From Eilatimonas milleporae (GTDB taxonomy: Bacteria > Pseudomonadota > Alphaproteobacteria > Sphingomonadales > Kordiimonadaceae): a stretch of 64,000 nucleotides of DNA. Positions 37,776 to 46,465 of this stretch are shown here, one piece after another. How positions within the stretch are numbered: the first letter of the stretch is position 1; every line of letters begins with the position of its first letter. The notes under the pieces are model-generated. The model ran no database searches and had not been told where the DNA came from. It saw only the letters and a list, made by a program, of their open reading frames with translations. The translations under genes and the position numbers were made by a program. The DNA is taken from positions 265,660-329,659 of the forward strand of contig NZ_REFR01000014.1 of NCBI RefSeq assembly GCF_003688555.1, read 5' to 3'.

Positions 37776-38372
37776 TTTGCGCTCACGGCGGATTGCCGCA
37801 CAATCGCCTCCGCGAGGGCGCCCTGACCGGGGTTGGTTCTTTGCGCTCACGGCGGATTGCTACGCAATCGCCTCCGCGAGGGCGCCCTGACCGGGCGGGC
37901 CGCAGGCGCGGCCTGGGGGAGATGGGTTTGGGAGAACTCGGGCTGGGGCCGGTCTTTGCGCTCACGCTGGGATCGCACATGCGATCCGCTCCGCGAGGGC
38001 GGCCTGACCGGCCGGGACGCCGTCGCGCCCTGGGGGAGACTATTTTGGAATATCTCGTCTGGGGCCGGTCTTTGCGCTCACGCTGGGATCGCACATGCGA
38101 TCCGCTCCGCGAGGGCGGCCTGACCGGCCGGGGCGCGGTCGCGCCCTGGGGGAGACTGGATTGGAAGAACGCGGGCTGGGGCGGTTCTTTTGCGCTCACG
38201 CAGGATCGCAGGGGCGATCCGCTCCGCGAGGGCGCCCTGACCGGGCGGGCCGCAGGCGCGGCCTGGGGGAGACTGGATTGGGAGAACGCGGGCTGGGGCC
38301 GTTCTTTTGCGCTCACGCAGGGGTGGCCTGACCGGGCGGAATTCGGTCGCGGCCTGGGGAGGCTGGGGTTGG
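37776..38372 (+). repeat. H element array B (six copies)
   Basis: Copies start near 37778, 37839, 37957, 38073, 38190 and 38308, at a period of about 116 bp (61 bp after the first, which lacks the third hairpin). The last has lost its first hairpin. The stems belong to different classes (ATTGC-TAC-GCAAT type and GGATCGC/GCGATCC type), yet the flanking boxes GCGCTCACG and CTCCGCGAGGG are constant. It separates parDE from hipBA. Frames through it are repeat artefacts. Confidence 0.9.
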
Positions 38373-38427
38373 GTGGTTCAACGCATTGCCTGTTCTGTTT
38401 GCCATGGCGTTCCTATGAATATTCTAT

Positions 38428-38454
38428 CATATGATCTGTTTAATAGATCATATG
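38428..38454 (+). promoter_or_regulatory. hip operon dyad 1
   Basis: CATATGATCT and AGATCATATG, a perfect 10-bp inverted repeat with a 7-bp centre, 100 bp upstream of hipB. Confidence 0.6.
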
Positions 38455-38495
38455 GCAACTCTGATATATAAAAAATGATCAATCCCATGGACAAA

Positions 38496-38525
38496 GTGGG
38501 TGATATATAAAAATATATCACCCAC
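38496..38525 (+). promoter_or_regulatory. hip operon dyad 2
   Basis: Perfect 13-bp arms GTGGGTGATATAT/ATATATCACCCAC with an AAAA centre, 28 bp before hipB. A partial TGATATATAAAAAATGATCA copy lies at 38462-38481. Probable HipB-binding operators. Confidence 0.65.
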
Positions 38526-38553
38526 CCCGCATTGACACAGCAAAAGGGATCGA

Positions 38554-38883
38554 ATGGATATCGCCGCACAGATGGCTGACGCTCTCAAAAAAGCCCGCCA
38601 GGACAAGGGGTTGAGCCAGCGCGCCCTAGCAAAACGGACCGGGATGGCGCAAAGCCATATTTCCAAGATCGAGGCCGGGACAACCAATATCCGGATGTCC
38701 AGCCTGGCGGAACTGGCGCATGCCCTCGATCTTGACGTGGTGATCGTGCCCAAACGGCGCGTGCGCGCCGTTCATGCACTGTTGACGGCGGATACGGGCA
38801 CGGATCGGCAACGCCCCGCTTACAGGCTCGACCCTGTCGGGGATACCGGGACGGGCGGCACGGGGGATGCGGGGCAATCATGA
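38554..38883 (+). CDS. hipB: HipB-like antitoxin (XRE-family repressor)
   Basis: 109 residues. Helix-turn-helix of the Cro/C1 type at 10-65 (KARQDKGLSQRALAKRTGMA, QSHISKIEAGTTNIRMSSLA), followed by a low-complexity Gly/Thr/Asp tail. It should repress the operon and neutralise HipA. Its stop overlaps the hipA start by ATGA. Confidence 0.92.
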   Translation: MDIAAQMADALKKARQDKGLSQRALAKRTGMAQSHISKIEAGTTNIRMSSLAELAHALDLDVVIVPKRRVRAVHALLTADTGTDRQRPAYRLDPVGDTGTGGTGDAGQS

Positions 38884-40142
38884 GCACAATTTCCCATCTG
38901 GATATTTACCTGCACGACCGGCCGGTCGGCGTCCTCGTCCTGCTGCCCGGGGACCGGAGCCTTTTTACCTTCCTGGATGAGTATATCGAGGACACCGCCC
39001 GCCCTGTCCTCAGCCTATCGTTCAAGGACGAATTCGGGGAGACGATCACGGCAACGCGGCCTGTCCAGACCAAACTGCCGCCTTTCTTTTCCAATCTTCT
39101 GCCTGAAGGCATCATGCGGAACTATCTGGCCGCGCGCGCCGGGGTCAAGGAGTCGCGCGAGTTTTTCCTGCTGTGGGTTTTGGGGGAGGATTTGCCCGGC
39201 GCGGTGACCGCCCGCCCGGCGGACGGTGTCAAACCGCCGCCGCACAGCGCCCTGAGCGACGCGCGGCAATGGGAAAAAGAGGACGATCATCTGAAATTCT
39301 CCCTGGCGGGGGTACAACTGAAGCTCTCCGCCCTGCGGCGCACGCATGGCGGCTTGACAATTCCGGCACGCGGCCTTGGCGGTGACTGGATTGTCAAACT
39401 GCCCGACCTGCGGTTCGCGGGCATTCCCGAGAATGAGTTTTCCATGATGTCGCTGGCCCGGCATATGGGCATCGCGGTGCCGGAAATCGCCCTCCTCGAT
39501 CTGGATGAGATCGACGGGCTGCCGCGCGACATCACAGTCGTCAAGGACCAGAACGGGTTGAAGGGTCAGACCGGAGTTCAAGGTCAGGCCTTCGCCGTTC
39601 GCCGCTTTGACCGCCCGGAGGGCGGCGGGCGTGTCCACACGGAGGATTTCGCACAGATTTTCCGGCTGTATCCCGAGCGGAAATACGAACGCGCCAATTA
39701 CCGCAACATTGCCGAAGTGATCGCCGCCGAGATCGGCATGGACGGGATTGAGGATTTTATCAGACGGCTCGTGTTCAACATCCTGATCGGCAACGGCGAC
39801 ATGCACCTGAAAAACTGGTCGCTGATCTATCCCGACCGGCGCCATGCCGCCCTTGCGCCGGCCTATGATTATGTCTCGACCATTCCTTATATCAAAAGCG
39901 ATACGTTCGCCCTGAACCTTGGGGGACAAAAACGTTTTGACGATATCGGGCTCGACGCCTTTCTCGACATGGCGGACAAGGCATCCCTGAGCACGAAAAT
40001 GACCCGCCGCATCGCGCTGGAAAGCGTCACGCGGTTCCGCGAGGTCTGGCAAAAGGAACATCCCCACCTGCCGATGCATGACAGCGTGCGGAACGCGATT
40101 GCGGCCAATCTGAACCGCTGTCCGCTTGCCAAAGCGCAGTAG
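38880..40142 (+). CDS. hipA: HipA-family serine/threonine kinase toxin
   Basis: 420 residues. The N-terminal HipA_N domain (VGVLVLLPGDRSLFTFLDEY) is followed by the kinase-like domain: ATP-site segments LAGVQLKLSALRR and DWIVKLP, catalytic loop NILIGNGDMHLKNWSL (Asp in GNGDMH), and metal-binding LAPAYDYVST. Family members phosphorylate aminoacyl-tRNA synthetases or other targets and cause growth arrest or persistence. All key residues are present, so it is probably active. Translationally coupled to hipB. Confidence 0.93.
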   Translation: MSTISHLDIYLHDRPVGVLVLLPGDRSLFTFLDEYIEDTARPVLSLSFKDEFGETITATRPVQTKLPPFFSNLLPEGIMRNYLAARAGVKESREFFLLWVLGEDLPGAVTARPADGVKPPPHSALSDARQWEKEDDHLKFSLAGVQLKLSALRRTHGGLTIPARGLGGDWIVKLPDLRFAGIPENEFSMMSLARHMGIAVPEIALLDLDEIDGLPRDITVVKDQNGLKGQTGVQGQAFAVRRFDRPEGGGRVHTEDFAQIFRLYPERKYERANYRNIAEVIAAEIGMDGIEDFIRRLVFNILIGNGDMHLKNWSLIYPDRRHAALAPAYDYVSTIPYIKSDTFALNLGGQKRFDDIGLDAFLDMADKASLSTKMTRRIALESVTRFREVWQKEHPHLPMHDSVRNAIAANLNRCPLAKAQ

Positions 40143-40215
40143 GGGCCGGGCGAGCCGAAAGGCCGGTCAGTCCAACCCCCTCAAAATGTCCGCCGCTATG
40201 ACGGGCACAAACGCG

Positions 40216-40745
40216 TACGGTCGCCGTTGTCTCCCGCCGGCCTGGGGAGATTATTTTGGAATATCTCGTCTGGGGCCTGTTTTGCGCTCACGCAGGATCG
40301 CACATGCGATCCGCTCCGCGAGGGCGCCCTGACCGGGCGGGCCGCGGTCGCGGCCTGGGGGAGACTGGATTGGGAGAACTCGCGTGGGGCCGGTCTTTGC
40401 GCTCACGCAGGATCGCACATGCGATCCGCTCCGCGAGGGCGGCCTGCCGGCCGGGGCGCCGTCGCGCCCTGGGGCGGCAGACGTTGAAACATCTCAGTGG
40501 GGTCTTTTTTGCGCTCACGCAGGGCCGCTTATCGCGGCCCGCTCCGCGAGGGCGGCCTGACCGGCCGGGGCGCCGTCGCGCCCTGGGGCGGCAGACGTTG
40601 AAACATCTCAGCATGGGGCCTGTTTTGCGCTCACGCAGGGCCGCTTATCGCGGCCCGCTCCGCGAGGGCGGCCTGCCGGCCGGGGCGCCGTCGCGCCCTG
40701 GGGAGCGGGGTTTGGAGGGCTCGCATGGGGCCGTTCATGTGTGCT
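40216..40745 (+). repeat. H element array C (four full copies plus broken ends)
   Basis: Starts with the tail half of a copy (40216-40280), then full copies from about 40283, 40398, 40511 and 40624, and ends with a decayed GCTGACGCC. Two copies have stem GGATCGC/GCGATCC and two GGGCCGC-TTATC-GCGGCCC. Three share the tail GGCAGACGTTGAAACATCTC or a close form. Confidence 0.9.
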
Positions 40746-40792
40746 GACGCCGAGACAACCTGCCGGGGCTTTGTCGTGCACGAAATTAATCC

Positions 40793-40972
40793 GGGGACAG
40801 TATACGGTTTTTCCTGAGCGATCATTCAGGCGCAACTGTTTGAAAAAACAGGGCTTTCGGAGCCGACCCGGAAGCGTCCGGGCGATATGGTGTCCCCGGT
40901 TTCAAGTCAAAGAAAAACGGGGAAAAAGCAGAGAAAGCGGTGGGAAAATACGGTGACAGTATACGGTTTTTC
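40793..40972 (+). repeat. Two copies of the GG(G/T)GACAGTATACGG motif
   Basis: 21-nt motif copies at 40793-40813 and 40952-40972; others are at 42500-42520, 42624-42644, 44272-44292, and inverted at 42461-42475. The first is preceded by AATTAATCC. The motif resembles sequences flanking REP-associated (Y1) transposase units, but no transposase gene is in the window. Confidence 0.7.
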
Positions 40973-41004
40973 CGCCCGGTCACCGGGCGGCGCCATGCCG
41001 CGCG

Positions 41005-41060
41005 CCGGCCTTTTTTCGGCGGCACGGGGTCGGCACGGTCATCCCTGGTGCCGCGATCCG
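41005..41060 (-). pseudogene. Fragment copy of the NDH-2 gene 3' end
   Basis: On the minus strand it reads RGTRDDRADPVPPKK, identical to the C-terminus of the NDH-2 gene 1.67 kb away (42664-44040), then diverges (GRRAAWRRPVTGRK) into the 21-nt motif. It is a partial duplication, not a gene. Confidence 0.75.
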
Positions 41061-41098
41061 CGCGGGCACGGTAGCAGAACGAGGCCGGGGCCGTTATC

Positions 41099-41196
41099 CG
41101 CGCTCACGGCGGATTGCTCCGCAATCGCCTCCGCGAGGGCGGCCTGACCGGCCGGGGCGCCGTCGCGCCCTGGGAGAGGTGGGTTTGAGAGGTTTC
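41099..41196 (+). repeat. H element D (single copy)
   Basis: One full copy: CGCTCACGGC, stem ATTGC-TCC-GCAAT, box CTCCGCGAGGG, CGGCC-TGACC-GGCCG and GGGCGC-CGTC-GCGCCC. The 41200-41298 remainder has no feature. Confidence 0.85.
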
Positions 41197-41298
41197 GGCC
41201 GGGATCCGTGTCGTTGACCTATCGGCACAGAGCGACACGTCAGGCCCGTGCCCGCGTTGCCGGGGCACCGTTTGTGCGCATCATCGCCGGGGCGGGCC

Positions 41299-41619
41299 TT
41301 ATGACTCGCGTCTGGCAAGGTCAACGAGACTGAGCGGGTCCTCTATGGGCGTGGCGGTGCCGACGGGCAACGGGTCTTCGGACAGGCTGCCGTCGGGTTG
41401 GATCACCACGCGCCAGACCCGCGCCCTGTAGCGGAAGGTAAGACGGGTGCGGCCGGCGTCTTCGCCCGCGCCGGTTTCACTGACACTCATGACCAGCCCC
41501 TTGGCCATGTTCTCCTTCAGCGCCTGAACGGTAAGGCCGAGCCTAGACGCCAGCACGTCGGCATCGACGGTGATCTGCGCGTTTTCCACCGCGACGGCTG
41601 CCTTCGGAATCGTCGGCAT
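41299..41619 (-). CDS. DUF6522 family protein
   Basis: 106 residues from ATG 41619. NAQITVDADVLASRLGLTVQ, ALKENMAKGLVMSVSETGAG, then EDAGRTRLTFRYRARVWRVV matches the DUF6522 pattern (a small alpha/beta protein often near redox or respiratory genes). Role unknown. The start is 2 nt after the marR stop, so the two form an operon. Confidence 0.75.
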   Translation of the reverse strand: MPTIPKAAVAVENAQITVDADVLASRLGLTVQALKENMAKGLVMSVSETGAGEDAGRTRLTFRYRARVWRVVIQPDGSLSEDPLPVGTATPIEDPLSLVDLARRES

Positions 41620-41621
41620 CG

Positions 41622-42260
41622 TCACACCCTTCCGCTGGCGGGCCGCACGGACTGTACAGAACGGGATTGGCCAGAACGGGATCGACCAGAAAGGGGCCCA
41701 CCGGACTGGAAATTGATGCAAAGGCGATCCAGCTCGTCCGCTGTCAGCGGCGCGTTCACAAAACCGCATTCATAGGCGGTCACGCCGTCCTGACAGCAGC
41801 CGCCATCGCCGAAATGAACGCAGGTCCGACAGGTACCGAACAGCGGTTTGCCCGCCCGCGCGGCAACGGTGCCCAAGAGGGCCTGAAGACCGGCGGAGAA
41901 GTCGCCGCGCACGCCCGGAGGCAAGGCCTCCACGGCCAGCGCCAGGGCCCGGATGGGATCGTCCTTCAGAAGGGCGCCGGCTTTCTTCGTCACATCCAGT
42001 CTCACGCTTCGGCCGTCGGATTTGGAGCGGGTCTGTTTCAGATACCCGTCCGCGACGAGGCCCTTGATGGTTTGCGAGGCGGTGCCCCGCGTCGTGCCAT
42101 GAAAGGCGGCGAATGCCGACGGCGTGCGCGAAAAGCGGTTGGCACGGGCGAAATAGCGCAATCCGGTCCACTGGGCCGAGGTCAGGCCGCCGGCAAGGCC
42201 ATCGCCCGACGCGATGCGCCCGAGATGCAGGATCAATTCGGCGATAACGCGGCTGTCCAT
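41622..42260 (-). CDS. MarR-family regulator with cysteine-rich C-terminus
   Basis: 212 residues from ATG 42260. The winged helix-turn-helix is at about 35-110 (AQWTGLRYFARANRFSRTPS, GTTRGTASQTIKGLVADGYL KQTRSKSDGRSVRL). The C-terminal 60 residues carry seven cysteines (CRTCVHF, GGCCQDG, YECGF, LCINF), which could hold a metal or Fe-S cluster and make it a redox or metal sensor. The final tail is Ser/Arg/Gln-rich and variable. Likely autorepressor acting at the dyad 54 bp upstream. Confidence 0.85.
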   Translation of the reverse strand: MDSRVIAELILHLGRIASGDGLAGGLTSAQWTGLRYFARANRFSRTPSAFAAFHGTTRGTASQTIKGLVADGYLKQTRSKSDGRSVRLDVTKKAGALLKDDPIRALALAVEALPPGVRGDFSAGLQALLGTVAARAGKPLFGTCRTCVHFGDGGCCQDGVTAYECGFVNAPLTADELDRLCINFQSGGPLSGRSRSGQSRSVQSVRPASGRV

Positions 42261-42313
42261 GCCGGCTCCTTTCACGGTGGGCTTCCCGGCGCCCGTCACG
42301 GTCAGGATAGATG

Positions 42314-42331
42314 ATAGTGATTCGAAACTAT
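42314..42331 (-). promoter_or_regulatory. Probable MarR operator
   Basis: ATAGT-N8-ACTAT inverted repeat in an AT-rich stretch 54 bp upstream of the marR start. The rest of 42261-42663 holds only copies of the GACAGTATAC motif. Confidence 0.5.
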
Positions 42332-42460
42332 TCTGGCATAATTATGATTTCGATTCGATATCAAAATACTATCGCCGCAAACCCTTTCGCCGCCGGATGA
42401 CGGACGCCGCGAAAAGACGCCGATCAGCGGCAACGCCCCCAGGGGCCGATACCATGACGG

Positions 42461-42644
42461 CCGTATACCGTCCCCAGGTTTCAAGCCGGGATGAAAACCG
42501 GGGACAGTATACGGTTTTTCAGCCAGGGAAATTCGGCCCAATCCATTGAAAACCGACACTTTCAGGACAATCCGAAAAGAAATGCGGATCGTGCACTGTC
42601 CCGGTTTCAGGAGGCAAAAATCCGGTGACAGTATATGGTTTTTC
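42461..42644. repeat. Three more GACAGTATACGG motif copies (one inverted)
   Basis: Inverted copy CCGTATACCGTCCCC at 42461-42475; direct copies at 42500-42520 and 42624-42644 (GTATATGG variant). The last, with the ndh 3' end beyond it, repeats 40952-41060. Confidence 0.7.
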
Positions 42645-42663
42645 GCCCCTAGTCCGGGTGGGA

Positions 42664-44040
42664 CTATGCGGCGTGGCGGTCTTTTTTCGGCGGCACAGGG
42701 TCGGCGCGGTCATCCCTGGTGCCGCGACCCAAACGGGCGCGGCGGCCCGTGATCAGGCGGGCGCCGCGCTCGAAGCTGAGATAGGACCAAAGCCACTGTG
42801 TCGCGACGATGAGACGGTTGCGCAGGTCGATCAGGAAATAGATATGGGCGATGCCCCACAGCCACCAGGCAAGCCAGCCTTTCAGGCGCAACCGCCCGAA
42901 GGCGATGACCGCCGCCTTGCGGCCGATGGTGGCGAGCTGGCCGCGATCACGGTAGCGGAACGGCGCCGGGGCCGGCTTGCCCGCGACCCGCGCGGCAATG
43001 GACCCGGCCACATAAGCCCCCTGTTGCTTGGCGACCGGCGCGATACCCGGCAGCGGCCGGCCGGCGGCGTCATGCGCCAGCGCCGTATCGCCGATGATGA
43101 AAATGTCGTCCAGACCCGCCGGCCTGAGACCGGCCCCCACGGGGGCACGACCGGCCCTGTCCCCGTCCAGACCAAGCCAGGACGCCGCCGGCGAGGCTTT
43201 CACGCCGGCGGCCCAGATGATCGTCTCGGCCTCCAGGCGTTCACCGTCATCGCCCAGCGCCACGCCGTCCGCGTCGCACGCGGTGACGGCCCGGCCCAGA
43301 CGCACATCAACGCCCAGACGCGCCAGCGCATCGGCGGTATAGCGGGACAGAGGGTCGGGAAAACCGGGAAGCACGCGGGGCCCCGCCTCGACCAGCACCA
43401 CATGGGCCTGGCCGGGGTCGACATCGCGGAAATCGGCGGCCAGCGCCTTGCGCGCCAGTTCGACGACCGCGCCGGCCATCTCGACCCCGGTCGGGCCGGC
43501 GCCGACAATGGCGATGGTCAACAGACGCCGGCGCCTGTCGGCGTCGCGTTCCATTTCCGCCCGCTCAAAAGCCAGGAGAAGCCGCCGGCGAATGTCCGTC
43601 GCGTCGTCGATCGCCTTGAGGCCGGGCGCATGGGCGGCCCAGGCGTCATGGCCGAAATAGCCGTGCGTCGCACCGGTCGCCAGCACCAGGACATCGTAGC
43701 CGATGTCACGATCCCCCAAGCGAACCCGCTGTCGCGCCGTGTCAACGCCCGTGACCTCGCCGAGGAGGACACGTGTGTTTTTCTGCGCGCGGACCAGGCG
43801 GCGGATGGGCCAGGCAATGTCCGCCGGCGACAGCCCGGCCGTGGCGACCTGATAGAGCAGCGGCTGGAAAAGGTGATGGTTTTCCCGGTCGATCAGCGTG
43901 ATGTCCACGGGGGCCGCCGCCAGCTTTCTGGCGACCGTCAGGCCGCCGAAGCCCGCGCCCACGATGACGATATGCGGGCGCGGGCCCGCGTCACGGGCGG
44001 AGGCCGTCCGCGTGCCGGATGTGGAGCTGTCGGTGTTCAT
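42664..44040 (-). CDS. ndh: Type II NADH dehydrogenase (NDH-2)
   Basis: 458 residues from ATG 44040 (AGGA 8 nt upstream; ATG 44049 is an alternative). A single-subunit, membrane-associated flavoprotein passing electrons from NADH to quinone. FAD motif HIVIVGAGFGGLTVARKLAA, then NHHLFQPLLYQVATAGLSP; NADH motif LTIAIVGAGPTGVEMAGAVV; second FAD contact IFIIGDTAL and the quinone-site region APVAKQQGAYVAG. The C-terminal amphipathic/hydrophobic helices (LAWWLWGIAHIYFLIDLRNR) anchor it. The last 40 bp are duplicated at 41.0 kb. A copy of the 21-nt motif lies in its 44041-44333 upstream region. Confidence 0.92.
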   Translation of the reverse strand: MNTDSSTSGTRTASARDAGPRPHIVIVGAGFGGLTVARKLAAAPVDITLIDRENHHLFQPLLYQVATAGLSPADIAWPIRRLVRAQKNTRVLLGEVTGVDTARQRVRLGDRDIGYDVLVLATGATHGYFGHDAWAAHAPGLKAIDDATDIRRRLLLAFERAEMERDADRRRRLLTIAIVGAGPTGVEMAGAVVELARKALAADFRDVDPGQAHVVLVEAGPRVLPGFPDPLSRYTADALARLGVDVRLGRAVTACDADGVALGDDGERLEAETIIWAAGVKASPAASWLGLDGDRAGRAPVGAGLRPAGLDDIFIIGDTALAHDAAGRPLPGIAPVAKQQGAYVAGSIAARVAGKPAPAPFRYRDRGQLATIGRKAAVIAFGRLRLKGWLAWWLWGIAHIYFLIDLRNRLIVATQWLWSYLSFERGARLITGRRARLGRGTRDDRADPVPPKKDRHAA

Positions 44041-44271
44041 GCGCGCCATCCTGTCCCCAAAGGGCGAAATCACACCGCGAAACGCGGTGGCCGGCAAAAT
44101 GCCCCGCCGGTTTCACCGTGTCGGAAAAACCGGGCGTTTGCAATCCACATCGGACAGGACCGGGAACCTGGCGCCCTGGCCATGTCCGCCGTCCGTCCGG
44201 CGGCAAGGCGCCGGATGTGTTCCGGCGGGCGCGACGCAGGCGCCGACTGGTCCGCGCACGTGAATTCATCC

Positions 44272-44292
44272 GGTGACAGTATACGGATTTTC
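44272..44292 (+). repeat. GACAGTATACGG motif copy
   Basis: GGTGACAGTATACGGATTTTC, between the ndh start and the end of the methyltransferase gene. Confidence 0.7.
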
Positions 44293-44333
44293 GCAAGGCC
44301 GGGCGAGCGGGGAAGGCCGGGCAGGCGCGCGTC

Positions 44334-45089
44334 TTACCCATCAACCTTGCGGGCAATATAATAGCCGTAGCCGACATGGTCCTTGTGCCGCTCGAACAGG
44401 GTGATTTCCTCCTCCTCCGCATCGACGACGGCGCGGGCGGCCGCCGAATGCGCGTGCCGGTCGAGAAACCGGTCGAAGCGCTGCCGCAAGGGCCGATAGT
44501 AATTGTCGAACCAGCAGTGTTCGGGCAGGACGAAATAGCCCATGGGCGCGAAGCCGTGACGCTCCAGAACCGCCAGCTTGGCGGCGGCCGTGTCCACCTC
44601 GGCATAGGCGTCGGTCCAGTAGGCTGTCAGATCGCGGGGACGCGCGGCCGTCAGCCACGTCAACTCGGAGACGGCGAGGATACCGCCCGGCTTGAGAAAG
44701 CGACGCCAGGCCGCGACGCCGGCGGTAAACCCCATAGTGTAAATGGCACCTTCCGACCAGATGGCGTCAAGGCTGCCGTCCGCGAACGGCAGCGCGTCCA
44801 TGGACCCGGCAAGCGGCGTGATGCGGTCGGCGACCCCGGCGCGGGCGGCGGCCCGGTCCAGCGCGGCGAGAAAAGCGGGCATACAATCGACGGCGGTGAT
44901 GCGCGCGTCCAGCGCGTCCGCCAGAACCAGCGTGGACGCGCCGGACCCGCAGCCGATGTCGGCGATGGTGAGGTTTTTCCCATCCCCCAGACCCGACAAG
45001 GCAATGGCCAGACGGGTTTCAGCGTCGCCGCCCGGCCCCTGGCGCGCGCCGTCCCTGTGCAGATCGTCAAGCAGATGCAGGTCATCCAT
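44334..45089 (-). CDS. Class I SAM-dependent methyltransferase
   Basis: 251 residues. Rossmann-type methyltransferase: motif I IADIGCGSGASTLVLAD, acidic end of beta-2 ITAVDCMP, motif II region GSMDALPFADGSLDAIWSEG, and LKPGGILAVSELTW. The C-terminal half (HCWFDNYYRPLRQRFDRFLD, YGYYIARKVDG) resembles small-molecule methyltransferases of the UbiE/arsenite group, but no diagnostic residue names the substrate. Single gene. Confidence 0.85.
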   Translation of the reverse strand: MDDLHLLDDLHRDGARQGPGGDAETRLAIALSGLGDGKNLTIADIGCGSGASTLVLADALDARITAVDCMPAFLAALDRAAARAGVADRITPLAGSMDALPFADGSLDAIWSEGAIYTMGFTAGVAAWRRFLKPGGILAVSELTWLTAARPRDLTAYWTDAYAEVDTAAAKLAVLERHGFAPMGYFVLPEHCWFDNYYRPLRQRFDRFLDRHAHSAAARAVVDAEEEEITLFERHKDHVGYGYYIARKVDG

Positions 45090-45195
45090 GGAACAGACTC
45101 CGGTTCATCGGGGGTGTTTGTGCAACTCGGCACGATGCCTTACTATCGACTTCGGGTGTCCCCAAAAAGGCGGCCAAGCAGTCGCGGTCCGAGTG

Positions 45196-45576
45196 TCAGA
45201 GCGATCCGGTCGGCACCCAGATCGCGGCGGTCTCATCCCCCATGGGCTGTGCCTGTTGTGACAGGGCGAGAGAGCCGACCCAAGCACAAATAACGGCATA
45301 CAGCTTATCCTCAAAGCTTTTGAGGTCGTTCGTCCTGGCCCCTGGGGAGGGCAAAGGCAGCATTTCCTTGACGCCGTTGATATGGCGATCAAGCGCCTGA
45401 ACCAATCCGTCCCACTGTTCGATAAGCTTTTTACGCCTGCCAGCGGGTGTGTCGGCACGCCAGTAATTGCGTATTCTGCCAACCTTATACGGCACACGGT
45501 AATCCGCCGCCAAAAGGACCAGCGCGGCAACTATCATAAGAACTTCTGATACAAAGAAAAGCTTCTTATTTGACAA
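45196..45576 (-). CDS. Hypothetical protein with N-terminal membrane segment
   Basis: 126 residues. An N-terminal helix (FVSEVLMIVAALVLLAADYR) acts as signal anchor; the rest is helical with KLIEQWDGLVQALDRHINGV and a conserved-looking AVICAWVGSLAL. No family recognised. It marks the start of a lower-GC stretch running to about 49.7 kb and is divergent from the next membrane protein gene, 84 bp away. Confidence 0.5.
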   Translation of the reverse strand: MSNKKLFFVSEVLMIVAALVLLAADYRVPYKVGRIRNYWRADTPAGRRKKLIEQWDGLVQALDRHINGVKEMLPLPSPGARTNDLKSFEDKLYAVICAWVGSLALSQQAQPMGDETAAIWVPTGSL

Positions 45577-45660
45577 AGAACCTGAGCCAGACGAACTGGC
45601 GAAAGAAGCGCATAAATACTTTTCAGCGATTTCCAGAGAAAGAGATATGCAACATTGAAA

Positions 45661-46125
45661 ATGATATTGGAAACTCTCAAGCGTTTAATAATATCACCAG
45701 AATTCTTAGTGATCATTGTTGCGTTGGTAGTGCTATATCTTAGACCTGAACAATTATCGGGATTTGCAAATAGTTTTTATCACTCATCAGAATCTGTAAA
45801 ATACATTGCCCTATTGCCGGTAGCTGTACCGGTATGGAGCCTTAGAAGGTCACAACTGATTTTATTTCCCGATGCCGATGAAGATGGAAAAGTACAAAAA
45901 TGGCCTCGATTTAGGGATTTGAAGGTCGCTGTATTTGTAGGTCTAATTTATCAGTTTGGCTTTGGAATAGTGAGTATAATTGTTTGGATTGAATTGTCTG
46001 AGGAAAATATCTTAATGCAGATGATAATCCTAATTTTCGCTATTTTGGGGTCGATAATCAGCGCGGGAACTTTTTATCTTGCCTCAATAATAGTGATGGA
46101 AACTCTAAAGAAGAACGCTAATTAA
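45661..46125 (+). CDS. Hypothetical membrane protein, low GC
   Basis: 154 residues from ATG 45661 (TTG 45655 possible). Four hydrophobic segments: FLVIIVALVVLYL, VKYIALLPVAVPVW, VAVFVGLIYQFGFGIVSIIV and MIILIFAILGSIISAGTFYL. Base composition is far more AT-rich than its neighbours, indicating foreign origin. It could be a membrane effector or immunity-type protein in the accessory segment, but nothing proves that. Confidence 0.55.
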   Translation: MILETLKRLIISPEFLVIIVALVVLYLRPEQLSGFANSFYHSSESVKYIALLPVAVPVWSLRRSQLILFPDADEDGKVQKWPRFRDLKVAVFVGLIYQFGFGIVSIIVWIELSEENILMQMIILIFAILGSIISAGTFYLASIIVMETLKKNAN

Positions 46126-46180
46126 TTGACTCATCTTATCTCGCACTGGTGGCCATATTTTCCAGACACCGCGATACCTC

Positions 46181-46465
46181 TTAAACCAATTCTACCTTTA
46201 TGGACCGCCCGACAGCTTTTGCCGCCTGGGCAAGGGTCGCAAGTGTGACACTCGCATTCTCCGGATCAAGCAAGCGGTCTAGTTGCGAGCGACTGGTTGC
46301 CAGACGCTTTGCCATTTCAACCTTGGTGATACCTTTTTGCTTCATGGCTTGCGCCAGTTGCCATGCAAGTACGCGCTTGACCGCCTGTTCGGTGGTTGCT
46401 TCATAGGTGCCGCCCTCTCTCAGAAAATCTTCAAATGAAGACCCAATACGCTCATTATTCATCAT
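46181..46465 (-). CDS. higA: HigA-like antitoxin (XRE family)
   Basis: 94 residues. The C-terminal helix-turn-helix (LAQAMKQKGITKVEMAKRLA, TSRSQLDRLLDPENASVTLA TLAQAAKAVGR) is typical of antitoxins paired with Gp49/HigB toxins. Its start overlaps the toxin stop by ATGA (toxin first, antitoxin second, as usual for higBA). Confidence 0.88.
   Translation of the reverse strand: MMNNERIGSSFEDFLREGGTYEATTEQAVKRVLAWQLAQAMKQKGITKVEMAKRLATSRSQLDRLLDPENASVTLATLAQAAKAVGRSIKVELV

Noticed and set aside
37776..38372. CRISPR array
   Set aside because: The repeats are about 115 nt with hairpins, period 61 or 116 bp, no short unique spacers and no cas genes nearby.
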